A DNA stretch of 64,000 nucleotides. Source: MPNO01 sp965200535. GTDB lineage: Bacteria > Pseudomonadota > Alphaproteobacteria > MPNO01. The notes beneath the pieces were generated by a model. That model had not been told where the DNA came from. It saw only the letters and a list, made by a program, of their open reading frames with translations, and did not search any database. This document shows positions 27,842-35,993 of the stretch, piece after piece. Position 1 is the first letter of the stretch. Each line of letters opens with the position of its first letter. Position numbers and translations under genes: made by a program. The stretch lies in assembly GCA_965200535.1 (NCBI GenBank), contig CBDAUF010000001.1:372001-436000 (forward strand). Direction: 5' to 3'.

Positions 27842-28048
27842 ATGCGCCGCGACTTCAAGGATCAGTTTCCCCGTGACGGTTCGTTCTGGTGCCGGACCTG
27901 CGGCAACTGGAAGCGGACCGGAAGGGTGCCGGAGGACGAGAACGAGGGCGAGGGGACGTGCTCCGTCGATGGCCGGATCACCCCCGCGTCCCACGGTTGC
28001 CCCCTACACACCCACCGCTGGAGCATCAGGGGAGTGACGCGGGGCTAG
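27842..28048 (+). CDS. Small Cys/His (zinc-finger-like) protein, passenger gene
   Basis: The 68-residue protein has four cysteines and several histidines placed as a possible zinc site: WCRTCGNW (Cys17, Cys20), GTCSVDG (Cys40) and HGCPLHTH (Cys53, His51, His56, His58). No family is recognised. The stop codon TAG at 28046-28048 lies inside the right terminal repeat, so the gene has been fitted to the end of the element. The start is set by the GATAAATA box. A DNA- or RNA-binding role is a guess from the finger-like spacing. Confidence 0.55.
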   Translation: MRRDFKDQFPRDGSFWCRTCGNWKRTGRVPEDENEGEGTCSVDGRITPASHGCPLHTHRWSIRGVTRG

Positions 28049-28098
28049 GGGAACGGAGCGGGAACAGGCCTCGGAGTCAATAGTAGGTTATAATCCCG
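28044..28098 (-). repeat. Right terminal inverted repeat
   Basis: Reverse complement of the left end with 26 of the outer 27 bases identical. It contains TATAAT (28089-28094) pointing outward toward the HAD gene, 34 bp before its ATG, but no good -35 lies within the repeat. Confidence 0.9.
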
Positions 28099-28106
28099 TT
28101 TTCGTT
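28099..28106. repeat. Target site duplication, right copy (TTTTCGTT)
   Basis: Exact direct copy of 25347-25354, marking the insertion point. Deleting the element plus one copy joins the sufE and HAD upstream regions into a short divergent spacer of about 137 bp. Confidence 0.9.
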
Positions 28107-28128
28107 TTCCGCGTGGCATCCAGAGGTC

Positions 28129-28989
28129 ATGCTCGTAGAACCCGCCGCATTGCCGGGCATCGGGCCTATGGCGAACATTTTCGACGGTTTTGTCGTCGAC
28201 GTCTGGGGCGTCGTTCACGATGGCCTCCGGCTCTATCCCGGCGCAACGGAAGCACTCGACCGGTTGGCCGAAAGGGGCAAGAAGGTCGTGTTCCTTACGA
28301 ACGCCCCGAGGCGGGCCTGGGAGGTTGCACGGATGCTGGAACGGCTCGGCCTGCCGGAACGCCACCGCCGCAGCATCGTCTCCTCCGGCGAATCCACACA
28401 TGCCGCGCTCGCCCGGCGCGCCGATCCTTTCCATGCGGCGCTCGGGCGGCGTTGCTTGGTGCTCGGAGACATGGCGGGCAGCGACATCCTCGCGGGTCTC
28501 GATCTGGAGAGGGTGGAAGCCTTCGAGGAAGCGGAATTCATCGTCAATATCGGCCCTTGGCGCCCGCAGGAATCGATGGCCGAGTACGAGGACGATCTCG
28601 CACGGGCAGCGGGGTTGGGGCTTCCCATGGTCTGCGCAAATCCCGATCTCAGCGTGATGCAGGGCGATTCGGAACTGCTGTGCGCGGGCGCACTGGCTGC
28701 CCGCTACGACATGTTGGGCGGCAAGGTTGTCTATCACGGCAAGCCCCATCCGGCGATCTATGCCGCTTGCCTCGCGGAACTCGGCTCGCCGCCGTGCAGC
28801 CGGGTCGTGGCGATCGGCGACTCGCTTGCGACCGACATCAGGGGAGCGGAGGCGGCCGGGCTCGCATCTGCGCTCGTGTTGGGCGGACTGCACGCCGGCG
28901 AACTCGAAAACGGCCGACGGTCCCTGGCGGCCCTTTGCGAGGCCCATCGGACCGCACCGACCTACACGCTGCCCGGCCTGGTCTGGTAA
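28129..28989 (+). CDS. HAD-superfamily class IIA hydrolase (TIGR01459 family)
   Basis: The 286-residue phosphatase-like protein has the nucleophile motif FVVDVWGVVHDG (Asp24), the motif II threonine in VVFLTNAPR, the motif III lysine in VYHGKPHP, and motif IV VAIGDSLATDIRGA. It belongs to the NagD-like class IIA group in the alphaproteobacterial TIGR01459 family; the substrate is unknown, probably a sugar or nucleotide phosphate. The ATG follows AGAGG. The mobile element now lies directly upstream, so its native promoter may be displaced and expression may depend on the element's end. Confidence 0.9.
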   Translation: MLVEPAALPGIGPMANIFDGFVVDVWGVVHDGLRLYPGATEALDRLAERGKKVVFLTNAPRRAWEVARMLERLGLPERHRRSIVSSGESTHAALARRADPFHAALGRRCLVLGDMAGSDILAGLDLERVEAFEEAEFIVNIGPWRPQESMAEYEDDLARAAGLGLPMVCANPDLSVMQGDSELLCAGALAARYDMLGGKVVYHGKPHPAIYAACLAELGSPPCSRVVAIGDSLATDIRGAEAAGLASALVLGGLHAGELENGRRSLAALCEAHRTAPTYTLPGLVW

Positions 28990-29028
28990 CCGGGCCAGGC
29001 GTTTCCGGATCTCGTCGTCGGAAGTCCC

Positions 29029-30204
29029 GTGCCAGCACTGCTACTCACCGTGTTCGTCGACCTGATCGGCTTCGGTATCGTTCTTCCCCTGCAGCCGTTT
29101 TACGCCCAGGCCTTCGGCGCGAGCCCCGGGACGGTGACGCTGGTCGCCGCAAGCTACACCGCCGCGCAGTTCGCCTTCGCTCCGATCTGGGGCCGCATCA
29201 GCGACCGCATCGGCCGCAAGCCGGTGTTGGTCGGAACCTCGTTCGGAGCCTGTATCGGCTATATCTGGCTCGCCCATACCGACACGCTCGCGGGCCTGTT
29301 CATGGCGCGGGCGTTCGGCGGCGTCATGGCAGGGAACATCGGCATCGCGCATGCCTATGTCGCGGACCTCGTCGGACCCGATCGCCGGGCGGCCGCGATG
29401 GGCCGGGTCGGTGCGGCCGCAGGCCTCGGCTTCGTCGTCGGACCCGCGGTGGGCGGGCTGCTGGCGGGGCCGGACCCGCTGAAGGGCGGTTTCGTCCTTC
29501 CCTTCGCGTTCGCCGCCGCGGCCGCGATGCTCGCTTGCCTGCTCTGCATCGTCCTGCTGCGCGAGACCGTGACACGCGGGCAGCGTGCCGGGGCGCGAAC
29601 GGCCTCCGCCGCCAGGACGTGGCGCCGCGCGGGTGAAGCCGGGATCGCGCCGCTTCTCCTGCTGGTCTTTTCCAGCCCCTTCGTCTTCGCCGGGATCGAG
29701 ACGGTGTTCGCCCTGTGGTCGGAATCCCGCTTCGGCTGGGGCCCGACCCGGAACGGCTACATGTACACTTTCATGGGCGCGGTCGCCGTGCTGGTCCAGG
29801 GTGTTGCGGTCGGCCCGATCACACGCCGCACGGGCGAGCGCTACGCGGTCGCAGCAGGCGCCGGCGCAACGACGGCAGGCTGCCTGGTCCTGTCGGCCGC
29901 CGGCGGCACGCCGGCCGTCATGCTCGGACTCGGGCTCATGGTTACCGGGGTGTCGGTCTGCGGACCCGCCCTGTCATCGCTGATCTCGCAGCAAGCGCGG
30001 CCGCATGAACGCGGCGCGCTGCTGGGCATCTCGCAATCCTCGGCCGGGTTGGGGCGGATCCTCGGGCCGGCGCTCAGCGGTTCGATCTTTGCCGGGCTGG
30101 GACAGGACTGGCCGTTCCTTCTCGGGGCGGCGGTAATGCTTGTCGCCGCCCTGCTGGCGCTCGGACTCGCCCGCTCCAGCCGCCGCGTGAATCGCACGCC
30201 TTGA
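29029..30204 (+). CDS. MFS transporter, TetA-like
   Basis: The 391-residue, 12-helix major facilitator protein begins LLTVFVDLIGFGIVLPLQPFYA and carries the loop 2-3 motif GRISDRIGRKPVL, both typical of the drug:H+ antiporter-1 (TetA-like) group. GPAVGGLLAG matches antiporter motif C. It probably exports a small toxic compound or metabolite. The GTG start at 29029 follows GGAAG. It lies 39 bp after the HAD gene and may share its transcript. Confidence 0.87.
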   Translation: MPALLLTVFVDLIGFGIVLPLQPFYAQAFGASPGTVTLVAASYTAAQFAFAPIWGRISDRIGRKPVLVGTSFGACIGYIWLAHTDTLAGLFMARAFGGVMAGNIGIAHAYVADLVGPDRRAAAMGRVGAAAGLGFVVGPAVGGLLAGPDPLKGGFVLPFAFAAAAAMLACLLCIVLLRETVTRGQRAGARTASAARTWRRAGEAGIAPLLLLVFSSPFVFAGIETVFALWSESRFGWGPTRNGYMYTFMGAVAVLVQGVAVGPITRRTGERYAVAAGAGATTAGCLVLSAAGGTPAVMLGLGLMVTGVSVCGPALSSLISQQARPHERGALLGISQSSAGLGRILGPALSGSIFAGLGQDWPFLLGAAVMLVAALLALGLARSSRRVNRTP

Positions 30205-30258
30205 CGAAACTGTGTGCAGGCGACTAAAAACCGGCCTCTTTCGAACGGGGTGCAAACG

Positions 30259-30552
30259 ATGGCGCGACGTTGCGGCGTGACGGGAACAGGCGTGCTGACC
30301 GGAAACAATGTCAGCCATGCGAACAACAAGACTAGGCGGCGGTTCCTGCCGAACCTGCAACAGACCTCGCTGTTGTCGGATGCGCTCGGTATGCCGGTGC
30401 GGCTGCGGCTGACGGCGCGGACGATCCGCACCATCGAACACAATGGCGGACTCGACGCCTACCTTCTCGGAACCCCGGACGTGAAACTCACCGAGGACGC
30501 GCGCCGGATCAAGCGCCGGATCAGGAAAGCCGGCGCGGCATCCGCTGGCTGA
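30259..30552 (+). CDS. rpmB: 50S ribosomal protein L28
   Basis: The 97-residue large-subunit protein begins MARRCGVTGTGVLTGNNVSHANNK, read here as RRCGVTG and GNNVSHANNKTRRRFLPN, the L28 signature. Length and basic character are normal. It is convergent with cobT with a 13-bp gap; this rpmB-cobT-cobS neighbourhood is conserved in Alphaproteobacteria. Confidence 0.97.
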   Translation: MARRCGVTGTGVLTGNNVSHANNKTRRRFLPNLQQTSLLSDALGMPVRLRLTARTIRTIEHNGGLDAYLLGTPDVKLTEDARRIKRRIRKAGAASAG

Positions 30553-30565
30553 AGCGCACGGGCGA

Positions 30566-32452
30566 TCAGGCGACCAGTCGCTCGCCGACACCGGCGCGCG
30601 CGCCGCGCCGACCGCCGAGGTCCTCCTCGAACAGTTCCGTCAACCGGTCCATCATGGTGCCGCCGAGTTGTTCGGCGTCCATGATCGTGACGGCCCGGTG
30701 GTAATAGCGGGTCACGTCGTGACCGATGCCGATCGCCGTCAATTCGACGGACGACTGGCCCTCGATCCAGGCGATCACGTCGCGCAGGTGCCGTTCGAGA
30801 TAGTTCCCGGGATTGACCGATAACGTCGAATCGTCGACCGGGGCGCCATCGGAAATCACCATCAGGATACGCCGCTGCTCGGGCCGGGCGATCAGCCTCT
30901 GATGCGCCCACAGCAGCGCCTCGCCGTCGATGTTTTCCTTCAACAGTCCTTCGCGCAGCATCAGCCCCAGCGACTTTCGCGCCCGGCGCCACGGCGCATC
31001 GGCGCCCTTGTAGACAATGTGGCGAAGATCGTTGAGTCGGCCGGGGTTGGGCGTCTTGCCGTCGGCGAGCCATTTCTCGCGCGCCTGCCCGCCCTTCCAG
31101 GCGCGGGTCGTGAAACCAAGGATCTCGACCTTGACGCCGCAGCGTTCCAGCGTGCGCGCGAGGATATCGGCGCTCATCGCCGCCACCGTGATCGGCCGGC
31201 CGCGCATTGACCCCGAATTATCGATCAGCAGAGAGACGACGGTGTCGCGGAACTCGGTCTGTTTCTCGAGCTTGTAGCTGAGCGGGTGAAGGGGGTTGAC
31301 CACCACCCGGGCGAGCCGCCCGGCGTCGAGCAACCCCTCCTCAAGGTCGAAATCCCACGACCGTGATTGCTGGGCGAGGAGGCGCCGCTGCAGCCGGTTG
31401 GCGAGCCTCGCAATGATTCCCTGGAGGTGGGCAAGCTGCTGGTCGAGATGCTGGCGCAGCCGGCCGAGTTCGTCGGCATCGCACAGTTCCTCGGCGTCGA
31501 CCACCTCGTCGAACTCGACCGAGTAAGGGCGGTATGCGGGCTGGCGGGCTCCGTCGGGAAGCAGACCGTCGGCGCGGCGGCGCTGGGCCCGCTCGCCTTC
31601 CTCGTCTCCGGCCCCCGGCATCATCTCGTCCTGGACCTGCTCGGTTGCCGCGTCCTCGTCGTCCTCGCCCTCGCCGTCCTCCATTTCGGACGACGGCGCG
31701 CCTTCCATCTCGTCGGCCGCACCCTCCATCTCGGCCGCTTCTGCGTCCTCGCTCTCGGAGTCCGAATCTTCGCTGTCTTCACCCTGGTCGGACGCCTCGC
31801 TTTCGCCCTCACCCGGTTCCTCGTCGAGCAGATCGAGATCGTAGAGCAACTTGTTGAGCGAGCGCGCGAAGGCTTCCTGGTCGCGGAGGGCCGTCTGAAG
31901 AGCCGCGAGATCGGCGTCGATCCTGTCGTCGAGTTGCTCCCGCCACAGGTCCGCCAGCGGCCGCGCGGCCTCGGGCAACGGTCGGCCGGACCATTTCTCC
32001 CGCGCCATCGCGCCGATGGCCTCGGCGATCGGCGCATCCTCGATATTGGTAATCCGGGCATACCCGCGGGATTGGCAGCGCCCGGCGAGAGCAGCGTCGA
32101 GATTGGCCGCGACGCCGGCCATCCATTCGGCGCCGATCGTCTCCACCCGGACCTGTTCCAGGGATTCGAACACTGCCCGTGCGGTCTCGCCGGCCGGGGC
32201 GCGGCGGGCGTGGAGCTCGCTGTCGTGGTGACGGAGCTTGAGCGCCATCGCATCGGCCTCGCCGCGCAGCTGGGAGACTTCACCGTCGGGCAGGTCGCGC
32301 GAAGGCACCGGCAGGCGGGCCTGGGCTTCGACCAGACGGGGCTCGGCGCCGAAGTTGACCGTTACATCTTCGCGCCGGGCGATCGCGCGCATCGCAGCGC
32401 CGGTGACCCGGCGGAACGACTCGATCGGCGAATCGACTGCGGGAGAACTCAT
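30566..32452 (-). CDS. cobT: Cobaltochelatase subunit CobT
   Basis: The 628-residue subunit of the ATP-dependent cobaltochelatase (CobNST) helps insert cobalt into hydrogenobyrinate diamide in aerobic cobalamin synthesis. Residues ~215-300 form a very acidic Glu/Asp-rich linker, as usual. The C-terminal von Willebrand A domain holds the MIDAS motif LLIDNSGSMRG and VISDGAPVDDS. It follows cobS by 18 bp in the same direction; cobN is not in the window. Confidence 0.96.
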   Translation of the reverse strand: MSSPAVDSPIESFRRVTGAAMRAIARREDVTVNFGAEPRLVEAQARLPVPSRDLPDGEVSQLRGEADAMALKLRHHDSELHARRAPAGETARAVFESLEQVRVETIGAEWMAGVAANLDAALAGRCQSRGYARITNIEDAPIAEAIGAMAREKWSGRPLPEAARPLADLWREQLDDRIDADLAALQTALRDQEAFARSLNKLLYDLDLLDEEPGEGESEASDQGEDSEDSDSESEDAEAAEMEGAADEMEGAPSSEMEDGEGEDDEDAATEQVQDEMMPGAGDEEGERAQRRRADGLLPDGARQPAYRPYSVEFDEVVDAEELCDADELGRLRQHLDQQLAHLQGIIARLANRLQRRLLAQQSRSWDFDLEEGLLDAGRLARVVVNPLHPLSYKLEKQTEFRDTVVSLLIDNSGSMRGRPITVAAMSADILARTLERCGVKVEILGFTTRAWKGGQAREKWLADGKTPNPGRLNDLRHIVYKGADAPWRRARKSLGLMLREGLLKENIDGEALLWAHQRLIARPEQRRILMVISDGAPVDDSTLSVNPGNYLERHLRDVIAWIEGQSSVELTAIGIGHDVTRYYHRAVTIMDAEQLGGTMMDRLTELFEEDLGGRRGARAGVGERLVA

Positions 32453-32470
32453 TCGTCGGACGCCCGAACC

Positions 32471-33475
32471 CTAACCCTGCCCGGGCTTGACCGCGGCCTC
32501 CGGAAGGTCTTCCCCCATGCAGCGCTGGTAATACTCGGCCACGGCGGGCCGTTCCAGCTCATCGCATTTGTTGAGGAAGGTCATCCGGAAAGCGGTCGCG
32601 ATATCCTCGAACAGGCGGCTGTTCTCGGCCCAGGTGATAACGGTTCGGGGAGACATCACGGTCGAAATATCGCCGTTCATGAACCCGGCCCGGGTCATGT
32701 CGGCGACCGAGACCATGGCGCTGATCGTCTTGCGCCCCCCCTCGTCGTCATAATCGGGCACCTTCGAGAGAACGATTTCCTCCTCGTCCTCCCGCGGCAG
32801 ATAGTTGAGGGTGGCAACAAGGTTCCAGCGGTCAAGCTGGCCCTGGTTGATCTGCTGGGTGCCGTGGTAGAGGCCGGTGGTATCGCCGAGCCCGACCGTG
32901 TTGGCGGTCGCCAGCAGCCGGAACGCCGGATGGGGGCGGATCACGCGGTTCTGATCCAACAGGGTCATCTTGCCATCGACTTCGAGCACGCGCTGGATGA
33001 CGAACATCACATCGGGGCGCCCGGCATCGTACTCATCGAAAACCAGCGCACAGGGGCTTTGCAAAGCCCATGGAAGAATGCCTTCGCGGAACTCCGTCAC
33101 CTGCTTGCCGTCGCGCAGCACGATGGCGTCCTTGCCGATCAGGTCGATGCGGCTGATATGGCTGTCGAGATTGACCCGGATGCACGGCCAGTTGAGGCGC
33201 GCCGCCACCTGCTCGATATGGGTCGACTTGCCGGTCCCGTGGTAGCCCTGGATCAACAGCCTGCGATTGTGCTTGAGGGCCACCAAAATCGCCAACGTGG
33301 TGTCGTGGTCGAAACAGTAGCTTTCGTCGAGGTCCGGCACGTGGTCCGACGGCGCAGCGCTGAACGCCGGAACCTGCAAGTCGGTGTCCAGTCCGAACAA
33401 CTGGCGAACGGAGACAGTCATGTCGGGCATCATGGGCCCGGCTCCGTTGGCTCCGTTACTCTTCTCAGGTGACAT
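32471..33475 (-). CDS. cobS: Cobaltochelatase AAA+ subunit CobS
   Basis: The 334-residue AAA+ ATPase forms a chaperone-like ring with CobT to drive cobalt insertion by CobN. Walker A is GYHGTGKST (77-85), Walker B lies in ALVFDEYDAGRPD, and the sensor region has LLATANTVGLGD. The ATG at 33475 follows a weak GGGATAA. It is the first gene of the cobS-cobT pair and lies 38 bp after the J-domain gene, probably in one transcript. Confidence 0.97.
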   Translation of the reverse strand: MSPEKSNGANGAGPMMPDMTVSVRQLFGLDTDLQVPAFSAAPSDHVPDLDESYCFDHDTTLAILVALKHNRRLLIQGYHGTGKSTHIEQVAARLNWPCIRVNLDSHISRIDLIGKDAIVLRDGKQVTEFREGILPWALQSPCALVFDEYDAGRPDVMFVIQRVLEVDGKMTLLDQNRVIRPHPAFRLLATANTVGLGDTTGLYHGTQQINQGQLDRWNLVATLNYLPREDEEEIVLSKVPDYDDEGGRKTISAMVSVADMTRAGFMNGDISTVMSPRTVITWAENSRLFEDIATAFRMTFLNKCDELERPAVAEYYQRCMGEDLPEAAVKPGQG

Positions 33476-33513
33476 ATACCGTTTATCCCTGGTGAAATTT
33501 GGCGTGAAGACGG

Positions 33514-34083
33514 TCAGAGGGTGCGCGCGGCGCCGAGCGTTCGGTACGCGTCGTTGACCAGCTTGAGGCGTTCCTCCGCGTGCTTGTCTCCACCGTTGAC
33601 GTCGGGATGCAACTGCTTGACCAGTTCCTTGTAGCGCAGTTTCACCCGTTCCACCGTCACCGGCAGACTCAAATCCATCACATCGAGCGCCAGCCGTTCG
33701 GCCGGATCGACCGCGACGAGGCGTTCGCCCCCGTCACGCGCCCCGCCGCACGCGCTACTCCGTCCGCCAGAAAACAGGGCGAAGGGGTCGCGCAGATCGA
33801 CGCGGCCGTCCGGGCGCCCGGTCCCGAAGGGCCAGGAAGGACGCCGCCATGTGGTGTCGGCACGAATGTGGGCCTCGATCTCGGCCACGCCCATGCCTGC
33901 GTAGTAGTCCCAAGCCTTGTTGTACGCGCGGACATGCTCGAGACACAACCAAATATAATCCGACAAGCATTCGCGCGAACGCGGGGCGCGGTACTTCGCC
34001 GTCGACTGGCAGCCAGCCACTGCGCACGGCCGCGCCTCGCACCCGGCCTCGCCTTGGACAGAAGCATTGCGGCCCGCCTTCAT
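33514..34083 (-). CDS. J-domain protein (DnaJ-like)
   Basis: The 189-residue protein has an N-terminal conserved region with two cysteine pairs' remnants (RPCAVAGCQ), KYRAPRSR, WLCLEHVRAYNKAWDYYAGM, and a C-terminal J domain with the HPD motif in KQLHPDVNGGDK. The J domain recruits and stimulates DnaK. This architecture beside cobS and bolA is common in Alphaproteobacteria. The ATG at 34083 gives the usual N-terminus; longer in-frame starts exist. It is divergent from the bolA-like gene. Confidence 0.9.
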   Translation of the reverse strand: MKAGRNASVQGEAGCEARPCAVAGCQSTAKYRAPRSRECLSDYIWLCLEHVRAYNKAWDYYAGMGVAEIEAHIRADTTWRRPSWPFGTGRPDGRVDLRDPFALFSGGRSSACGGARDGGERLVAVDPAERLALDVMDLSLPVTVERVKLRYKELVKQLHPDVNGGDKHAEERLKLVNDAYRTLGAARTL

Positions 34084-34147
34084 GGGGGGCAGTATGCGGT
34101 TGGTGACAGGGTCGGGCAAGCGCGGCCGGAACGGCGGTGAAGCGATC

Positions 34148-34423
34148 ATGAGTGTGGCCGAAACCATCCGTGAAAAGCTCGAGGAGGCGTTTCGTCCCAC
34201 CCGTCTCCAGATAATCGACCAATCCCACCTTCATCTCGGCCACGCCGGTGCGCCGGAGGGGGGTGAAAGCCATTTTCGGGTCGAGATCGCCGCCGCCGCC
34301 TTCGCCGGGTGGAGCCGGGTGGAGCGTCAGCGGATGATCTATGCCTGCCTCGCCGATGAACTTGCCGGCCCGGTGCATGCGCTGTCGGTCGCTGCCAGCG
34401 TCCCGGCCGAAACATCTGAATAG
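34148..34423 (+). CDS. BolA family protein
   Basis: The 91-residue protein has the BolA fold: an N-terminal helix (IREKLEEAF), LQIIDQSHLHLGHAG with the conserved histidines, SHFRVEI, and RVERQRMIYACLADEL. BolA proteins work with monothiol glutaredoxins in iron-sulphur trafficking and regulation. The divergent J-domain neighbour is typical. The ATG at 34148 follows GGTGAAG. Confidence 0.93.
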   Translation: MSVAETIREKLEEAFRPTRLQIIDQSHLHLGHAGAPEGGESHFRVEIAAAAFAGWSRVERQRMIYACLADELAGPVHALSVAASVPAETSE

Positions 34424-34435
34424 GGAGATGAAGCA

Positions 34436-35440
34436 ATGAACCGCAAGATAACGGGCCTGTTGGCCGGGGCACTGTCGGCGGCGATCTGGCTGACCCCGCC
34501 GGCATCGGCCGAGACAGTGCTCAAATTCGCGAGCTTCGTTCCGCCGCAATACATTCTTCACAAGCCGATCTTCGTCAAACTCGCCGATGACTTGGCCAAG
34601 GCGACCGAGAACAAGGTCAAGATCAAGATCTACGCTGCCGGCGCGCTCGGGAAAGGTCCTGTCGAGCAATACCAGCGCGCGGTGCGGCGGATCGCGGAAA
34701 TCTCGTACGGCCTGCCCGGTTATACCTCGCCGGTGTTCCCCAAGACGCTGCTGATCGAATTGCCCGGGGTCACGCAGGGGCATCAGGACGCGACGCGCAA
34801 GCTGTGGAAGGTGATGGACGCGCACCTGCGCGACGAGTTCAAGCGCACCCGCCCGCTCGCCCTTTTTGTGACGCCGCCGGCTGTCCTGATGATGCGCGAC
34901 AAGCCTGTCCGGACGCTCGCCGATCTCAAGGGGCTCAAGATCCGGGTCGCCTCGAAGTCGGCAGCAGCGGTCATCTCGTCGTATGGCGCGACGCCGGTGC
35001 AGATGCCGGCGACCAAGGTCTACACATCGATGAGCACCGGCGTGGTGGACGGCGCGTTGATGGGCTCGGATTCGCTCCTCATCTTCAAGCTGATCGAGCC
35101 CACGAAGTTCGTTACCACCGGCCTGCCGGAGATGCCGACCACGATCTTCATGGTGATGAACCAGCAGGCCTATAGCGAACTCTCGCCCGATAACCGGGCA
35201 GCGCTCGACAAGCTTACCGGGCTCGATATCAGCCTGCGGTCGGCGGCCGGCCTCGCGAAATTCGGCCAGATCGCGCTGACCAAGTTCGGTGGGCTGCCGG
35301 GCAAGCAGATCGTGCAGCTGTCGCCCGACGCGCGCGACGCGTTCGACAAGCGCGCCGCGGCTGCGACGGCGGGCGTTCTGAAGGAGCTCGACGGCAAGGG
35401 ACTCCCGGCGAGCGCTGTCGTCGCGGCAATGAAGAAATAA
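34436..35440 (+). CDS. TRAP transporter substrate-binding protein (DctP family), system 1
   Basis: The 334-residue periplasmic protein starts with a signal peptide (about residues 1-25, ending PASA) and has the DctP-type fold: TVLKFASFVPPQ, KIYAAGALGKG, and the signature LADLKGLKIRVASKSAAAVI with MPATKVYTSMSTGVVDG. It would deliver an organic anion to the permease pair encoded just downstream. The conserved Arg of GLKIRV is present, expected to bind a carboxylate. The exact substrate is unknown. The ATG follows AGGGAGATG. It starts 12 bp after the bolA-like gene. Confidence 0.92.
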   Translation: MNRKITGLLAGALSAAIWLTPPASAETVLKFASFVPPQYILHKPIFVKLADDLAKATENKVKIKIYAAGALGKGPVEQYQRAVRRIAEISYGLPGYTSPVFPKTLLIELPGVTQGHQDATRKLWKVMDAHLRDEFKRTRPLALFVTPPAVLMMRDKPVRTLADLKGLKIRVASKSAAAVISSYGATPVQMPATKVYTSMSTGVVDGALMGSDSLLIFKLIEPTKFVTTGLPEMPTTIFMVMNQQAYSELSPDNRAALDKLTGLDISLRSAAGLAKFGQIALTKFGGLPGKQIVQLSPDARDAFDKRAAAATAGVLKELDGKGLPASAVVAAMKK

Positions 35441-35477
35441 CGGCGGGCGCTCGGCAACCGCTCCAGGCGGGACGCTG

Positions 35478-35993
35478 TTGAAGGCACTGGACAATGTCTG
35501 CGGCGGGCTCGCGGTCGCCGCCGGCCTCATCCTCGTCGCGCTGATCGGGTTGACCTTCGCCGACGTCATCCTGCGCTATGTCTTCGCCGCGCCGATCCTG
35601 GGCGCCAAGGATTTGCTGGAGATGGGGATGGTGACGGTTGTCGCCCTCGCCTTCCCCTTCACCTGGCGGATCGGCGGTCACATCGTGGTCGATCTGCTCC
35701 CGCAGTACGGGATCGCGGTGCTCGATCGGGCGCGCGACACCGCCGTGCGGTCGATCGGGATCTTCATCTTCGTCCTTCTCGCCTGGCACGCCTGGCTGCG
35801 AGCCGACGACGCGGCGTTGTTCAACGAAGCGACCAACATGATCGCGCTGCCGTTCCAGCCGTTCTTCTGGATCCTGTCGGCGGCGGCTTCCTTTCAGGCG
35901 CTGGTCCTGGCGGCGGAGGTCGTTCTCGCCGCGGGCGGGTGGCCGCTCCGCTTTCGGGCGGGCTGGGCCGCGGACGGCTCCGACGGCGCCTGA
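35478..35993 (+). CDS. TRAP transporter small permease (DctQ), system 1
   Basis: The 171-residue membrane protein has four predicted helices (LAVAAGLILVALIGLTFADVI region, MVTVVALAFPFTW, IGIFIFVLLAWHAW, and a last one near ILSAAASFQALVLA). It pairs with the large permease. The start is TTG at 35478, with GGCGGGAC upstream; no ATG fits. Its stop overlaps the DctM start by one base (TGATG). Confidence 0.9.
   Translation: MKALDNVCGGLAVAAGLILVALIGLTFADVILRYVFAAPILGAKDLLEMGMVTVVALAFPFTWRIGGHIVVDLLPQYGIAVLDRARDTAVRSIGIFIFVLLAWHAWLRADDAALFNEATNMIALPFQPFFWILSAAASFQALVLAAEVVLAAGGWPLRFRAGWAADGSDGA

Larger units (their letters stand above)
25355..28098. mobile_element. IS1595-like element with passenger genes, 2744 bp
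   Basis: The element is bounded by 55-bp imperfect inverted repeats and a perfect 8-bp direct repeat (TTTTCGTT). It encodes a zinc-ribbon DDN(K) transposase of the IS1595/ISXO2 type (frameshifted), then a 76-residue basic protein, a 251-residue GIY-YIG protein on the opposite strand, and a 68-residue Cys/His protein whose stop codon lies inside the right terminal repeat. IS1595-family elements carrying passenger genes are known, but this passenger set is not one I recognise. The insertion lies between sufE and a HAD gene, 22 bp (after the target duplication) before the HAD start. The near-perfect ends and intact duplication suggest a recent insertion. Confidence 0.9.

Noticed and set aside
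33754..35569. A 604-codon minus-strand frame opposite the first TRAP binding protein
   Set aside because: It is antisense to a well-supported secreted binding protein and bolA-like gene and has no motif of its own.
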